DNA of 64,000 nucleotides from Apostichopus parvimensis (lineage: Eukaryota > Echinodermata > Holothuroidea > Aspidochirotida > Stichopodidae), in assembly GCA_000934455.1 (NCBI GenBank), contig KN887718.1, positions 15,102 to 79,101 of the forward strand. The letters are read 5' to 3'. This document shows, piece after piece, positions 33,284 to 46,119 of this stretch. Each line of letters opens with the position of its first letter. Positions within the stretch are counted from its first letter, which is position 1. A program made the position numbers and the translations under genes. Under the pieces are notes generated by a model that saw only the letters and a list, made by a program, of their open reading frames with translations, was not told the origin of the DNA and did no database searches.

Positions 33284-35828
33284 GTAATTACAACACAATC
33301 GATATGTTTAATATGTTACTAAGGTGTGGATGTAACACAAACAGATTTCCGTGTCGGGCTGTCTCTACTAAATAATCAGTCAATAAATATTACAGAGAAA
33401 CAATTTTCATGTTATTGTGTGCGTTGTATGCTCTGTGAGTTATCTGTACCAGTAATGTCATGAAAGCCATCTACCAGGTACCGATAATACTATAAGAGTA
33501 TTGTTAGACATTCATGGTTAAGGTATTGGTTGTATACTTTATGTGTCATTTACTGTCTTATCGATACCAGGAGCTATAATTAATCAATCATTAAACCAAA
33601 AAATGTATTGATTATGCTTTCCTATTTATTATGATAAGGTTTATTTATACCCGACGCACAATATAACATGACCTATCTAGTTTATAAAAATAACTAGAAA
33701 GGGGAGAATATTGACACAGTGTATGGTTGAGTTCTGAACGAGTGAATAAGACCAAAAAGCGTGCGATTTGTTTGTTAGCCAAAATAAAAGCAATAGTTGG
33801 TCGTAGCCGTATTCACGGGAAAGCCGACTACAATATTACAGCCCTCAATTTCACTAAAAAGGCTTTAATGGGCTATCATGAAAAATAGTGCCATAACGTG
33901 AATAAACAGCTAAGAATATCTGGCATTTTATGATAGATGTCAGTACTGCAGTATTTTTACATAATTAATACAACATGTTACTCCTGCCCTAAGTGTATAA
34001 ACTCAAAATCAATGACATTCATCAATTAAAACAGAGTTAAAAGCAAAGCTAGAGAATTACAAACCCAATCCTTTCTTGGTTTTTCCCACGTACATTGTAA
34101 CAATAGAAATTCAAATTCAAATTCCTGGCTACGCCGCAAGACATGATTACTGTGGCATGTTAATAACATTTCAAAATGGTGAAGATGGTCGTAACGTCTA
34201 AACTATTAGTGAGTTCACTTACTCTGACAATATTATATTCCTAAATTGCGATTATAAAGATTCGCACAATCACATCCAACAGATATTCTTGCTACCGGGC
34301 CACCAAGCAACCAAGACCTTTCTCACAATATTTTCATTCAGCAATTAAATGGTAATTTAATTGAGATAGAAATTGAACCTATACTTACTACAATAATATC
34401 CGTTGCAATAGTATCACATGTATACTATTTTTTTTACTAAATTGGTATTTAGAACAAAGGAGGATGATGAGTAAAATAATCATCATGTAAATGGAGTTCG
34501 AAAAAATGTGATTTCACTCATTGTTTATATCATATATTACTTTCTATTTGTCTTAGTACAGACCATGTTCACCTTAAAATACAAACACGGTGATGCAAAA
34601 TATACACTTTGACTTTAATACTTTATTTTGGACACAAGCCGATGGCTGTGTAACCATACGGTGTATCGTTTATAGTGAGGTAATAAAGCGGTGTCAAATT
34701 AAAGAGAGTAATTTTTAAGCTTTGAAGTCTGTAATTATTTGGAACATCATTTTGTTTTGTCCTATAATGATACTTGAACAGTATCATTGTATTCGAACAC
34801 AGTCAACTCCTAACGTTAGGCTAATGAGTGAGTGAACCTATCCCGTTAGTATGCACTACACAGTAGGTAAACTATATAATATGTATGCCTAAGAAAAGAC
34901 AGGCTACCGTATGTATATTCATTTGGCATGGTAAATATGTTGCCTTAAACATCAAACTTGATTTACACCAGCCGAGGCATAAAACAGCAATATCCGTTAA
35001 CGAGCGTTAACGAGACCTAGCCAGGTCAATACAACTCCGTAGCCTACCCTATGCAGGGCAGACATTTGTCTCTAATATGGAATTTTAAAGTCACATATAA
35101 ACTGTTTACCGTTGCAACATTTCTGGCGAGTTATGAAGCGATTTCTGAAGTCAGTTATTTCCGACCATACATTAGTTCTTTTACCCGTAGGGACTTGTCG
35201 TGCAAAAAAAAAAAAAGCGAGTGGGGTGGGGCAGTTCAATTGGCATGAAATCATTTTCCCCTCTGTGATTATTTAGCTAAACCACTATTACATAATATAA
35301 TAAAGAAATATTGTTATTCTTTAATATTTATGACATTAATTATTAGATCACGTTAGGTTCTTTTAGGCTCTGGTGGTATGTCACTATAACAACAACTAAT
35401 AATGTATCAAAGTGACAACATCAACAGTCATGTTGTGATAATATCTTGTCACAGAATGATGATATATGCAAATATGTTCAAACTTAATGACACAAGAGTT
35501 AAATTAGGTCAAATAGTAACCTTTCCGCATAACATATGGAGAATTCTCATCTCCCTAGCTGGTCCGCTGATCGTTGTTTAGTTTAGCAAAGATCTACCAA
35601 CATTTAAAAAATTAAATAACAAAGATGATTTAAGTCATTTACTTCTCTGTCTTGTATGATGCATTGTTGTCACATTTACCGCAGTTTTTGAGCATTTTAA
35701 CCATAGCAAGTTCATCAAAAGTCTATCTTTGACCTCAGTGTCACACCAGGTTTTTGTTTAGTATACATAAAGATGTAAATAATTATTAAACATTCTCCAA
35801 CATGTATAGATCTATCTCTCCTATACAG

Positions 35829-35884
35829 TCGTCTCACAAAATTCTGGCAGTTGTTTGGATCTCCATTCTGGGCAGTGGATTAAT
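35829..35884 (+). CDS. NACHT gene A, 56-nt exon
   Basis: Acceptor tctctcctatacag and donor gtaagt, phase 1 to 0. It encodes VSQNSGSCLDLHSGQWIN, joined to the 33207 exon through a Val codon (G plus TC). It lies about 0.5 kb upstream of the LINE insertion. The consensus donor, pyrimidine-rich acceptor and exact phase fit on both sides support it despite its size. No known domain is recognised. Confidence 0.6.
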
Positions 35885-36411
35885 GTAAGTGTACATGGTT
35901 ATGTTACACAGTGAAACCACTATAAAAAATACGTAATGATGATGGTGATGTCTCATATGGGTTTCATACTAGTTTTACATAATATTTAGCAAATTCTACT
36001 GTTAGACTTATACATCTTCTCTGGTGCACTCTACCATTCATTTTATCTAAAGTAGGTTACAGTCAAACTCAGAAGTCATAGAAGTGATATAAGTATAAAA
36101 ACACAAATAATTCGTGATTCTTTAGTAAAGCTAACCATTAATATCCATGTGCTACTCATTATCAGTGTTCAATAACATGCATTGCATTGCATTGATATCA
36201 GAGCGGAAACATCTCTTGAATGGCTCTCGAGTATTTACTTATTTTCTGTCTTTCGTGCATTTGTTTGGCCTCATTATGAGGCATTTAACATCATCCTGTG
36301 AAACAGGAGGATTTTATTACGAATTTGGCCTAACATTGATGTAATTTGTACAAGTTTTTCAAACGAAACAAGTGCCAAGGCGCCACTTGGCGCCAGGCTT
36401 CATTTCATAAA

Positions 36412-37531
36412 ATGAGTACCGGATCCGCGAAAATGCCGCCAAATAGTTTCGTGTTGAAAACCAACAGTGTGAAGCTTGTTGATGCTAATTTTAATTCTAC
36501 GGACATATTGAAGTCTTTGGCCAACGACATTGGAAAGAAAAATATTCTCGGGTGTGTAAAGACTCAAGGACAGTGGATCTTAACGGTAAAAAACAAAGAA
36601 GATGCAGAACTTATTCAAGAAACTGGATTAAAAATAGGGAATGAGGTATGTGACATCCTGGGAGTGACCAAGACCATAATGACGGTAAGTGTTTTTGGAG
36701 CCCCAATGTACATTACCGATGATGAAATTTCCGGAAAATTGGAAGAATACGGATGTAGACTAAGATCCCGATGGGTACGGAAATATTACGAAGACTACCC
36801 AAACATAGAAAATGGCACCAGATACGTTAGACACGAATTACCAAACAGTGTAAAGTCTCTACCGTACGCAATCACTATAGAGGGAACTCACTTAAGATTA
36901 AAGCACAATGGACAATCACGGGTGTGTAATCTCTGCTTATCAGATGATCACATAATGCGAGAGTGCCCACAATACACGTGTAGAGTGTGCGGTCAACAAG
37001 GGCATTCAAGGAACCGCTGCCCTGAAATCCTCTGTTACAAATGCAACAAGCTGGGTCACACGAGTTATCACTGCGATGAAAAGGACGACACGGAAACAAT
37101 GGATGAGGACACAGAAATCGCCGGAGATCCCAATTGACAAGCCAACGACTAATGAGGACACAGAGAAACCAACGACTTATGAAGCTCAGGAAAGTGAATC
37201 GAGACCGGAGAATACTGGGGTATTAGCAAAAAATAAAGACGAGGAATGTATTAGTGACCTGAAAGAGAGTAGTGAGCAGCCTCCTGTAAACAAAACGGAC
37301 CTGAAAGAGAGAAGTCGGCAGTCTTCTGTAAAGAAAGGTAATCAACAAGATGGTAATCAACAAGTCGACGCAAAGATAAAGCGAATACTGTCATCGAATG
37401 ACGGAGCAGACTGGATAGTCGTAAAGAAGAATAGCACAAATCAGCAACAGAGGAAGAACATCCCCAGGCCCAACGTCACAACCACCAGGCGATACCATAC
37501 AAGGGAAATAGATCGATCAGAACCAAAATAA
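36412..37531 (+). pseudogene. LINE ORF1 (zinc-knuckle RNA-binding protein), one frameshift
   Basis: The likely start is ATG 36412 (MSTGSAKMPPNSF). Residues up to about 170 form a domain with VFGAPMYITDDEI and YVRHELPNSVKSLPY, then three knuckles of the form C-x2-C-x4-H-x4-C: CNLCLSDDHIMREC, CRVCGQQGHSRNRC and CYKCNKLGHTSYHC. The frame stops at 37137, but an overlapping frame (37076-37531) continues with a Lys/Glu/Gln/Thr-rich hydrophilic tail. The simplest reading is a single frameshift between 37080 and 37135. ORF1 proteins of this kind bind the element's RNA. Confidence 0.8.
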
Positions 37532-37560
37532 GATTTATATTCTCTTACTTACCAATTTTA

Positions 37561-40485
37561 TTGTTATCACTGATGGCGTCACATGTAATCCACGATATTA
37601 ACGGCCTCAGGGAAAATAATGTCTCGTGTAAGTACCATAACATAGACTCATATAACAATCTGCCCCCTCATTACGGTATATCACTGTTCCACCACAACAG
37701 TCGTAGCCTAAACAATAAGTTTGACGATATTAACACTTTCATTTCTGTATTAAATAATGACTTTACGGCAATTGAATTCACAGAAACCCGGTTCAATGAT
37801 AATTTTTCTCCCCTCATAAAAATGGATAATTACAAACTTGTTGAAAAACATCGTGACAATAAACGGGGCGGTGGAGTCTGCCTATTTGTACATAAAGATA
37901 TGTTTTATTTGTAGACCTGAACTATCAATTTTTAATAATTCTATAGAATCTCTCTTTATAGAGGCTACTAACATAAATTCAAAGGATAAATTTCTTATCG
38001 GCATAGTCTACAGACCACCTAGTGGTTCTTTAGATGAGTTTAATGTTAATCTGGAAAATATGTTCAATATCATTTCGAATAAAAACTGTAAAACCTACAT
38101 AATGGGTGATTATAATATTGATTTATCGAATGCAATCAAATCAACTACGTTCTTTAATAGTCTCTATTCGAACGGATTCATCCCTACAATTACTGTCCCA
38201 ACTCGTATTAGTAGCATTACTACAAGCCTGATAGATAACATCATAACAAATGATGACTCTACGATTACTTCAGGGGTTTTCATCACTGATATAAGTGACC
38301 ATTTTCCGATATTTCTAAAAGTGGTAGGGGAGAAAACCAGATCTAACAACACCATCTATATACGTAATTACAATACTAACAACATAAAGCGTTTTACTTC
38401 TGAAATAAGGGACACATCTTGGGATAATGTTTTAAACGAAAATGATGTCAATTCTGCATATAATACCTTTTTTTAACTATCTCAGTTCAACTTATAATAA
38501 TTGTTTTCCCATTCGCCAAATCAATCATAAACAGCGTCGTAGAAAGAAACACCCCTGGATTACGAATGGTATTATGATTTCCATTAAAAGGAAGCACAAA
38601 CTTTACAGACGTCAGTTAAAGTCTCCTACAGTTACGAACAAGTCTATGTATACAACGTATCGCAATAAGCTCAATCAAGTAATTAGACTTTCGAAAAAGC
38701 TCTATTTTGACAATAAATTTAATGAGAGTAGAAATAACACAAACCATACATGGCGTACTATTAATGAAATGTTGCACAATAACCGTAAAGAATCATCATA
38801 TCCTGCTGTTTTCAAAGATGGTGACCAAGAAACCAGTGATGAAAATATCATTGCGAATAACTTCAACAATTTCTATGTAAATCTTGGACCATCGCTTGCT
38901 AGTAAAATAAATAACAAAGGTAAATCACATAAAACCATCCATGATAACAATAGTCATTCAATATTCACATTTCCAGTCACTGAAGAAGAACTAATTAAAA
39001 TTGCAACTTCCAACTTGAAACCCAATAAAGCAGCACGATAGGATGACTTCAAACCTGGTATTATAAAAAATGTTATTCCTTTTATTGCTAAGCCTTTGAC
39101 CCATATTTGTAATTTATCATTTAACACTGGCGTATTCCCAGATAAACTTAAAATGGCAAAGGTTATACCAATCTATAAAAAGGGAGATTAAAATGTATAT
39201 AAGAATTATCGACCGATTTCATTGCTTTCCTGTTTTTCTAAAATCATAGAACGATTTATGTTCAATCGCATATTTAATTTTCTTAACCAATATAATATTC
39301 TCTGTAAAGAACAGTACGGCTTTCGACCCGAACATTCTACTGAACTGGCTTTGGCAGATGCAGTTAACAGTTAACATACTTGTCTTAATAATGGCAAATA
39401 TTGCATAGGTGTATTCCTCGACCTTTCGAAGGCGTTTGACACGATCGATCATACCATCCTTATCAATAAAATATTTTCATACGGCATTAGAGGAACTACT
39501 CTCAAAAATATTTCGAACAGATATCAGTATACCTTGTATAAAAACTCTAGATCCGATCTTCGTTGCGGCGTTCCACAGGGTTCAGTCTTAGGTCCTTTGT
39601 TATTCATTCTATATATTAACGATATTTGTCATGTCTCCAAACTAGCCAAAATCATTCTCTTTGCTGATGACACCAGTATTTTCTTCGAGAGCGACGACAT
39701 AATCACATTATCTTCCAACGTGTCAAATGAATTAAATAAATTTTGTAATTGGTTTTCAGCCAATAAATTATCACTAAATGTACAAAAAAGTAATTACATT
39801 GTCTTTAATACTCGTAATACACTTATTTGGAATAAAGATATATGTATGGATGGGAAAATAATAAAGCAAGTTTATACTTCTAAGTTTTTAGGTGTAAATA
39901 TTGATTGTAAACTTAGCTGGCGCAACCATATTTCAACTATATGCAGTATAATTGCACGTAATGTTGGCATATTATCTAAGTTGAAATATTATCTATCGGA
40001 AAACTTACTCAGAACACTATACCACACCCTGATTGTCCCTCATCTCACTTATTGTTCCATTGTTTGGTCTGGTACATACAACACCAACCTTAACAATCTT
40101 ATAATACTCTAAAAGGCAGCCATTCGCCACATAACACACTCAGCCCCACGTGAGCACACCAGTCCCCTATTTAAGAAACTCAACTTACTAAAATTGCACG
40201 ATCTCATTTAAGTTAAGCTTGCATTATTTGCCTACAAGACCTGGAATGGATTACTACCAGCTGCCTTTGACTTTTTTTTTAGCCAGTAACAGAGATGTAT
40301 ATGATCATAACACGAGGCATGCTAATCATGCCCACTATAATCTCTACAATACCACCATTGGAACTTTAAGCCTACAAAACCGTGCAACAAAAACATGGAA
40401 TCTTCTAACGAACGATTTAAAGAGTAAAAAGTCAGTCACATCCTTTAAGAAGTTGTTTTGTAAGGAAATAATAGCTAGTTACTGA
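37561..40485 (+). pseudogene. LINE ORF2 (endonuclease plus reverse transcriptase), several breaks
   Basis: The ORF starts near ATG 37573 (MASHVIHDING). Endonuclease motifs: HHNSRSLNNK, TETRFND, RGGGVCLFV, then in the next frame IVYRPPSGS, GDYNIDL and ISDHFPIF. Reverse transcriptase motifs: PNKAAR..DDFKPGI, VIPIYKKGD, NYRPISLLSCFSKIIER, LDLSKAFDTIDH, GVPQGSVLGPLL, the catalytic FADDTSIF, then the C-terminal WNLLTNDLKSKKS. Frame changes occur near 37900, 38450 and 39500, and in-frame stops at about 39040, 39189, 39374, 40110 and 40210. The protein would have cut target DNA and primed reverse transcription there. Confidence 0.88.
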
Positions 40486-40852
40486 CTAAAACTAAATTAT
40501 ACCTGTATGTAATTACTATCATTGAACATTTAATTTGTACTTATATTTATGTATATGTATTTATACACATATTTACATTTTTTTTCTTTTCTTTTCTTTC
40601 TTCAGGGAGTCTTCCACATTGTTAAGCTTTTAAGCTTTATGGAAGACTTCCCTCCACTTTGTACTTTTGTGGCAAAACAAATAAATAAAATAAATGTAGA
40701 AATAAACTGAAGCAAATCCCATTGTATTACATTTATAATAACTTCATACAAAAATTGTCTGACGGGAAGGTCAAGGTTCATCGTGGGAGTACATTTACAT
40801 TTACATGCACAATTTATAACTTATTTATTGCCTGTGTATCATTTATTGTTAG

Positions 40853-40972
40853 GTTGATGACGTCGATACTATCACTAAGCTGTGTTCAGAGAACGTGACT
40901 ATTGCTGAGAGTGACAGTGAGTTACAAATGAGGTCAACCATAGAGCTCATGGAGAAGGCATCAAGTCGAAAC
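40853..40972 (+). CDS. NACHT gene A, 120-nt helical exon, module 2
   Basis: Acceptor atttattgttag and donor gtaagt, phase 0 to 0, 40 residues: VDDVDTITKLCSEN, then ESDSELQMRSTIELMEKASSRN. It aligns with the last part of the NACHT exon (IEICSKML...LLQRSSIQLLDIASKCD): the same spacing of I..CS, LQ.RS.I.L and AS residues. It is therefore the helical half of a second module, followed in phase by the 42609 exon. Confidence 0.75.
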
Positions 40973-42608
40973 GTAAGTCATTGTATGAAATAATTATATA
41001 TACTTGTACAAACATTTAAATATATACATAAGTTAGTTTAATCAAAGAGCCACCACCGTCTACGTGTAAGTAACTATGGTATTATTGACATAAAAAAACC
41101 TATGCAATTCTGCAAATAATTTGCTGGACATCAAACTGGTTCATTAATATTGACTTTTAGATGAAATTATATTGACGATGGAAATTATAACCTTAATGAA
41201 GTTGTTCTTATATTTCTTTGTCGCATAGTTTCATCTGCGTTTATCATGCATCTCCGGTGCAAATATCGACTGACTATACATAAGTAACAAAATAAGTGTA
41301 AATTCAGAACGTTTTTGTTTCCCTGATTCCCGGTTTGTAAATTATTTTTATATTGCAAACTTTATACAATAATGCGATGACTGCTGACAGTTTCATATTT
41401 GCAATATATGAGCAATTGTAAACTTTCATTATTGATTTTATGAAGACAATTTTCTCAAGGATTGCTCGATTTTTTCCGCGTTTTGTATATAACAGTGGTA
41501 GGTTAACAGTGCCAAGCGAGCCGTGGTACCCAATCTTCATATTATCTCAACTCAACCAGTAGGCCTATTGCAAGCGCAGCAACCAAATGAGGCCCTTACC
41601 TTTGCTTAACGGGCCGAACAACAGTCTCTTATATGTCAAGAAACACAAACCGCGATCATAGTTATTAAGCTTAATTTACCTATTAATTTACCAATTATAA
41701 TGATGCATTTTGTGTTTTTTCGTTAGTTCAATGTTTTCTAATGGTATTCTGAATTCAAACTTGAAAGACTTTTTCAGATGAGACGTTTTCAAACACTGAC
41801 CTAGAATTGTACGAAAATATCGTTTTGTTAACTTATTTCAAGTAGCCTACTTAGCCAATGGAGAATCTTAAAACATGAAACGTCAGGTTAACACCAGTCA
41901 CGTGATTTAAAAATTAACACAACAATAGTTAAAAGAGAGGAGTTTTGAGTTAGTTTTTTCGTTTTTGCAGATATTGACACGTATACTGCACCGTGTAATA
42001 TTTATTTAATGCAACAAATACTGAGTTTAGTTAATACGATCTGATGTACACATTACACTAACTTAAAGCATTCCTGGTGAGGAACTACCGATGGTGTCAT
42101 GGATTATTGAGGCAGTGTTCTGACATCTAGGAGTGTAGATATGACGTCATTGGAGTATGGCATGGGGAACGATTGATATTAAATTTAGATGGTTGGATAG
42201 TTAAGATGATATACTGTATTAATTTTGACGTGACGGTCTTATTGGTTATGTTGATGGTCATAAAGTAAATTAAGTGCAATAAAAAGTCCTAATACATTTT
42301 GAACTTTTTACTATTTATATATAAGTTTGTAAAACTCCTTTGTATGATTGTTATATAGGTAAATTGTTACTTAACTTCTGTTAGAAATTTATTAAATATG
42401 TATATTCTCTCACTCAAATTATTACCTCACAACTCCATGTAGTTGTACTGTAAACTTACACAGTATCGTAATATTTTATACCGGTTACTCCATCAGATCA
42501 TTATTTCTAAGTTTTTGTACTTAAACCGTGACATTCAGCCCCTAAATCCGTTCTACTTAATTCAATAAATAAATAATATCGGAATGACTAATATTTTCAT
42601 TCCATCAG

Positions 42609-42814
42609 ATTCCGATATATGTATTAAGCCTGACCGAGTCATTTAGTCACGTGGATAAATATGACATCATCCTAAGATCAGGTCTACGACTACCAGGACT
42701 GTCATCAGTAGAGATAATGAACATATATACAGAGGGCGGCAGAGAAATGACACAACAAGAAATTGTTGACATACTGATGTATGTAAAGCAGTCACACAGA
42801 CTAAAAAGACTGAC
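42609..42814 (+). CDS. NACHT gene A, LRR-like exon, module 2
   Basis: A 206-nt exon with acceptor cattccatcag and donor gtaagt, phase 0 to 2, identical in length and phase to the 32717 exon. It encodes IPIYVLSLTESFSHVD, ILRSGLRLPGLSSVEI, YTEGGREMTQQEIVD and QSHRLKRL. The shared skeleton with module 1 is IPI, SFS..D, LRSGL.L, TE.GRE.T and QS..L. Both modules are intact, which argues for selection on the repeat and against decay. Confidence 0.8.
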
Positions 42815-42954
42815 GTAAGTATATTAATATGTATAGACAAAATTAACGATTACAATGAAGCCCATACAACACGCGAACATTCTTTGTCATTTATCATGAC
42901 GGATTGGATACTTACAGAGAAACCGTACTCTATTGCTTCAAAGTCCCTATTTAG

Positions 42955-43081
42955 GGCATCCTCCAACACATTCTTCCGATACAATTATAAGGCCCCCAAT
43001 CAAATATCCAGTGTCAACAGATCGAACTCAGGCAATTTAAACCAAGACCAGGTCAGCCTTCAACACGTGGTTTCGAACTAA
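42955..43081 (+). CDS. NACHT gene A, probable last exon (stop at 43079)
   Basis: After a pyrimidine-poor acceptor (ccctatttag) the frame required by the previous exon (phase 2) is open: ASSNTFFRYNYKAPNQISSVN, then NSGNLNQDQ. The part from FRYN resembles FRNC...IPI...SNLK of the 33207 exon. Either the exon is terminal and stops with TAA at 43079-43081 (possible AATAAA at 43299), or it splices at CAG/gtcagc (43052) in phase 0. The weak acceptor and low similarity keep this tentative. Confidence 0.4.
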
Positions 43082-45858
43082 AGTATGCTGCAAATGTAAC
43101 GCCACTGGAATAAGATTCAAAGGAACCCCTTTATTTACGTACCATATGCACATCAAGAAGCTTGTTTCATACGTTTCCTCTACGAGTTACAGTTGTCAAA
43201 ATGAAAATTCTTGAAAATGTTCGACTTTATTTCTTTATTGGAGTTGAGACCTAAACGAAGCATTTAATGTGGTTTATTGTAATAAGAATATAAAGTAATA
43301 AATAACGGAAAATAACTTACTCAACGCATGAGGCCTCTGAAAAGAATACTGAATATTTATCATATCGGATAAAAAATACATAGAAGGAAGGTGAGAAACA
43401 TTACAAAGGTGAAGGGACGAAAAGAATGCCATTAATCAGGGATGGTTTTAAATGTTGAAGTTATTACAACCAAAATAATATGCCTCTCTTACTGATAAAT
43501 ACCCTTCGTTACACTTGTAACCTTTGATAAGGCGATCAGAATATAAATTACAAAATAATTGTTTAAGTAGTCTGGATATGAACTGTATTGTCAGAAGTAC
43601 AGGACATGTATTTTCTGTTAGTATTGTGTTTGTATGTATTTACGCCAGAGGGACATAAAGCACATCAACATATTCATACAGAAAAACTTCGTTTTTTATA
43701 TCACAGCCATATTATACTACTTAATATATCGTGACTCATTCAGTGATAATTTCTTATTGTGTTAATTAGTAACAATAATTCCCCAAATCCCCCGAGAGTT
43801 ACTGTTAGGGATGAATCGGATTTGTACATACAACCGGAATTTTTATATTAAGAGCCATGAAATAGGAATAAATCCTTTCTTAATATCTTCATCCAATACC
43901 CCTACACCGCCCCCCCCCCAAAAAGGAAAACAAGAAAAAGAGACAAAAGTGTTATGCAATGCGGAAACCATTAAATTCGTTTATTCCATAATATTTGCAG
44001 AATACATCAAACAGTTGGCTTACAATTATTTGGACAACCATTCTTCAATACTTTATGATATTTCAATTGGTTGAAGTTCTCAGTAAATTGGAATTACCAA
44101 GTTAACTCCATGTTCAATAATGTGTTGCATTCCTTTGAGCGGTACATTGTCTATCGATACATATACGCAATACTGTATTATGTACATGTTATATTACCTG
44201 AAAAACACTATAAATGCAATGGGGTTCGGCTTCCGACTTTGATTACTTCTTATTTTCTTAACTTAAAAGAACGGGATGCCATTTGTGCGTACTTGTTTTT
44301 GTGAGTCTTTGGCGGAAATAGCTTGCCAAATGCGCGTGGGTGGGTGCGTGTGTGTAGTGTGAGGCTGCGGGATGCAGATAATGATGTTGCTTAGATGAGG
44401 GTACGTTCATATTCAGACTATGGGTGTTTCCATTGTCTGAGTTTACTTTAGTTGAATATCTTGAATTAAGTCTCGTTGATTACGATGTATACAGCAATCC
44501 CTAATCAATGTGAATTTATTTAACGCCATGAGTTTTTTCTCGTGTTTAGGAATACATTTAGTACAAATGTATTTTAAATTGTTTCAATTTATCCATTCTC
44601 CTATTTTGATCTTGTTGTCTTTCTCATTACCCCGTAGTTTCTTCTGCTGTATTCTACCTGCATCAATTCAAGTCAGATCCATTCCTTCGGCTTGGCTGTC
44701 AAAGCATGTCAAAGGTATCACGCATGAAACCATTTAATTGATTGATCGATCAGTTTAAGTAATACTGAAATAGTTCAATCACAACGATCCGGATTACAGG
44801 ATAAAATTCAACAGTTAATTTATTTAGTACAATTGGTTGTTATTTATTTCCAGTGCTGGCTTTATGCGATGAACATAATTAAATGACGATGGTCGGCTAC
44901 TATTACAACAATGTTAATGATGAACAATGGTAAAGATCAAACAGAAATGATTCTTATATAATTAAAGAATAAAATTGCATATTACATGAATCGATATTAT
45001 AGTTCACTTGTTTTATTTGCCTCGGATAGTTATTTATATCAGTCATTGGAAAGTAGATTGACCGACATCAGGGTATGAATTAGATTGATTGATCAATCGG
45101 AAATTTGAATGCGACACATATATATTTTGTATTTATGAATTCACTGGAGATTTTTGTTTGAGCGTAGCATTTTACTTATCAACGGGGACTTTAGGATAGT
45201 GTGTGATAACAGTGGTCATTGTGTCAGTGGATCATGGTTGACTTTATCCTGTACTAATTGGGCAAGTTAATTTGGGTAGGCGTGTCGGAAGCCTTCTAGG
45301 TTCTATACCCATTTTAAGAGTCAGAAATTTCATGGCACCACATAGGCTCTACAATATGTAACGAGTTTTTATTTGAGGAAGTCGGTGTTTTACCGTAAAT
45401 AGAAGTCGAACATGCACAATGACACACAACAAGATTATTTTAGTTCTAGTTTATAAATTAATTGTTCAGTAAATTAGTACGCTGCTTATTGAACTGTGGA
45501 TTAGTTGAGGTTTTGTCAAAACGAGGATTACGTTTTGGAAAAAAAAATGGACATGAGAACAAGGTTCTTTTTAATTGTTGTTAGGATTGCAGGTTAATTG
45601 TCAATTGGTAGAGGTTCACCTCTCCTTTGAATGTGTTTTTTATATTTTTGTTTCGTGTTATGTGCGAAGTTGCAACATGGTGATCTAATGTTCACCATTT
45701 TAACTATATTTGTGAAATAATAAACCCGTAACGTCACAGACTTGTTTTTGAGGACATTCAATATTGGTTTTATTAATTGGAAAATGGTTCTTAATGTTTA
45801 AGTCAGTAGAACAAGCATTCTAGGATAACGATGTTGAATTTCACATTCGGTTTATTAG
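43082..45858. other. Spacer before the transmembrane exon, no gene found
   Basis: I searched this interval for an Ig exon that could precede the transmembrane exon and found none: no frame has a B-strand Cys followed by a Y-x-C motif. A C-run occurs at about 43908-43919 and a short GT-rich run near 44336-44360. Open frames of 75-87 codons are hydrophobic or AT artefacts. Confidence 0.5.
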
Positions 45859-45883
45859 ATGATGACTATGTTCACACTGTTAG

Positions 45884-45952
45884 GGTTATTTCTTTCGTTT
45901 GTGAGTGGACTGCCTTTGTGGATTGGAACTGTTATACTTTGTGTGAGATGGT
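45884..45952 (+). CDS. Transmembrane exon (69 nt, phase 1 to 1)
   Basis: With acceptor ttcacactgttag and donor gtaagt the exon encodes LFLSFVSGLPLWIGTVILCVRW: one uncharged 20-residue hydrophobic stretch ending in Arg-Trp, a single-pass membrane anchor with a basic stop-transfer end. It starts and ends in phase 1, so it fits directly after the Ig exon at 12419 (G plus GG = Gly). An alternative acceptor at 45858 would start at ATG 45859 in phase 0 and could follow the 42955 exon or act as a start. Which transcript uses it is open. Confidence 0.55.
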
Positions 45953-46119
45953 GTAAGTTAGAGTTAGAAATCATAGACATTAAGGCTGAAGTACTTAAAA
46001 GGAAACTCCAACTAACAGCTACATTTAGCCGTAATCTCAGATTAGATCACCAATCATAGTTATGCTTATGACAAGATCTATGTTGTTCATTTTTTTCTAA
46101 GAATAATAGAAGCATACAC

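Larger units (their letters stand above)
36340..40705 (+). mobile_element. Near full-length LINE (CR1/Jockey group), decayed, in an intron of NACHT gene A
   Basis: The element carries ORF1 with three CCHC zinc knuckles, then ORF2 with an EEP endonuclease and a reverse transcriptase. It ends in a 3' simple-repeat tail (aaataaataaaataaatg, about 40678-40697) and not a long poly(A). The exact 5' end and target duplication were not found. It lies between exons 35829 and 40853 in the same orientation as the gene. Both ORFs are interrupted, so this copy is not autonomous. The C-terminal end with WNLLTNDLKSKKSVTSFKKL and the tail type suggest CR1 or a relative. Confidence 0.88.
25503..43081 (+). other. 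NACHT gene A, inferred gene span
   Basis: All these exons connect in phase: 25503-25704 (ends phase 1), 26333-27840 (1 to 0), 32717-32922 (0 to 2), 33207-33283 (2 to 1), 35829-35884 (1 to 0), 40853-40972 (0 to 0), 42609-42814 (0 to 2) and 42955 onward (starts phase 2). If 42955 is terminal, the stop is TAA at 43079-43081 and the protein is about 835 residues: short acidic N-terminus, NACHT, then two helical plus LRR-like modules. If it splices at the GT at 43052, the gene could continue into the transmembrane exons from 45859. No exon contains a frameshift or stop. Confidence 0.65.

Noticed and set aside
42884-42954. Upstream part of the frame 42884-43081 as coding
   Set aside because: It lies before the acceptor and has no counterpart in module 1; only the part from 42955 fits the splice phase.
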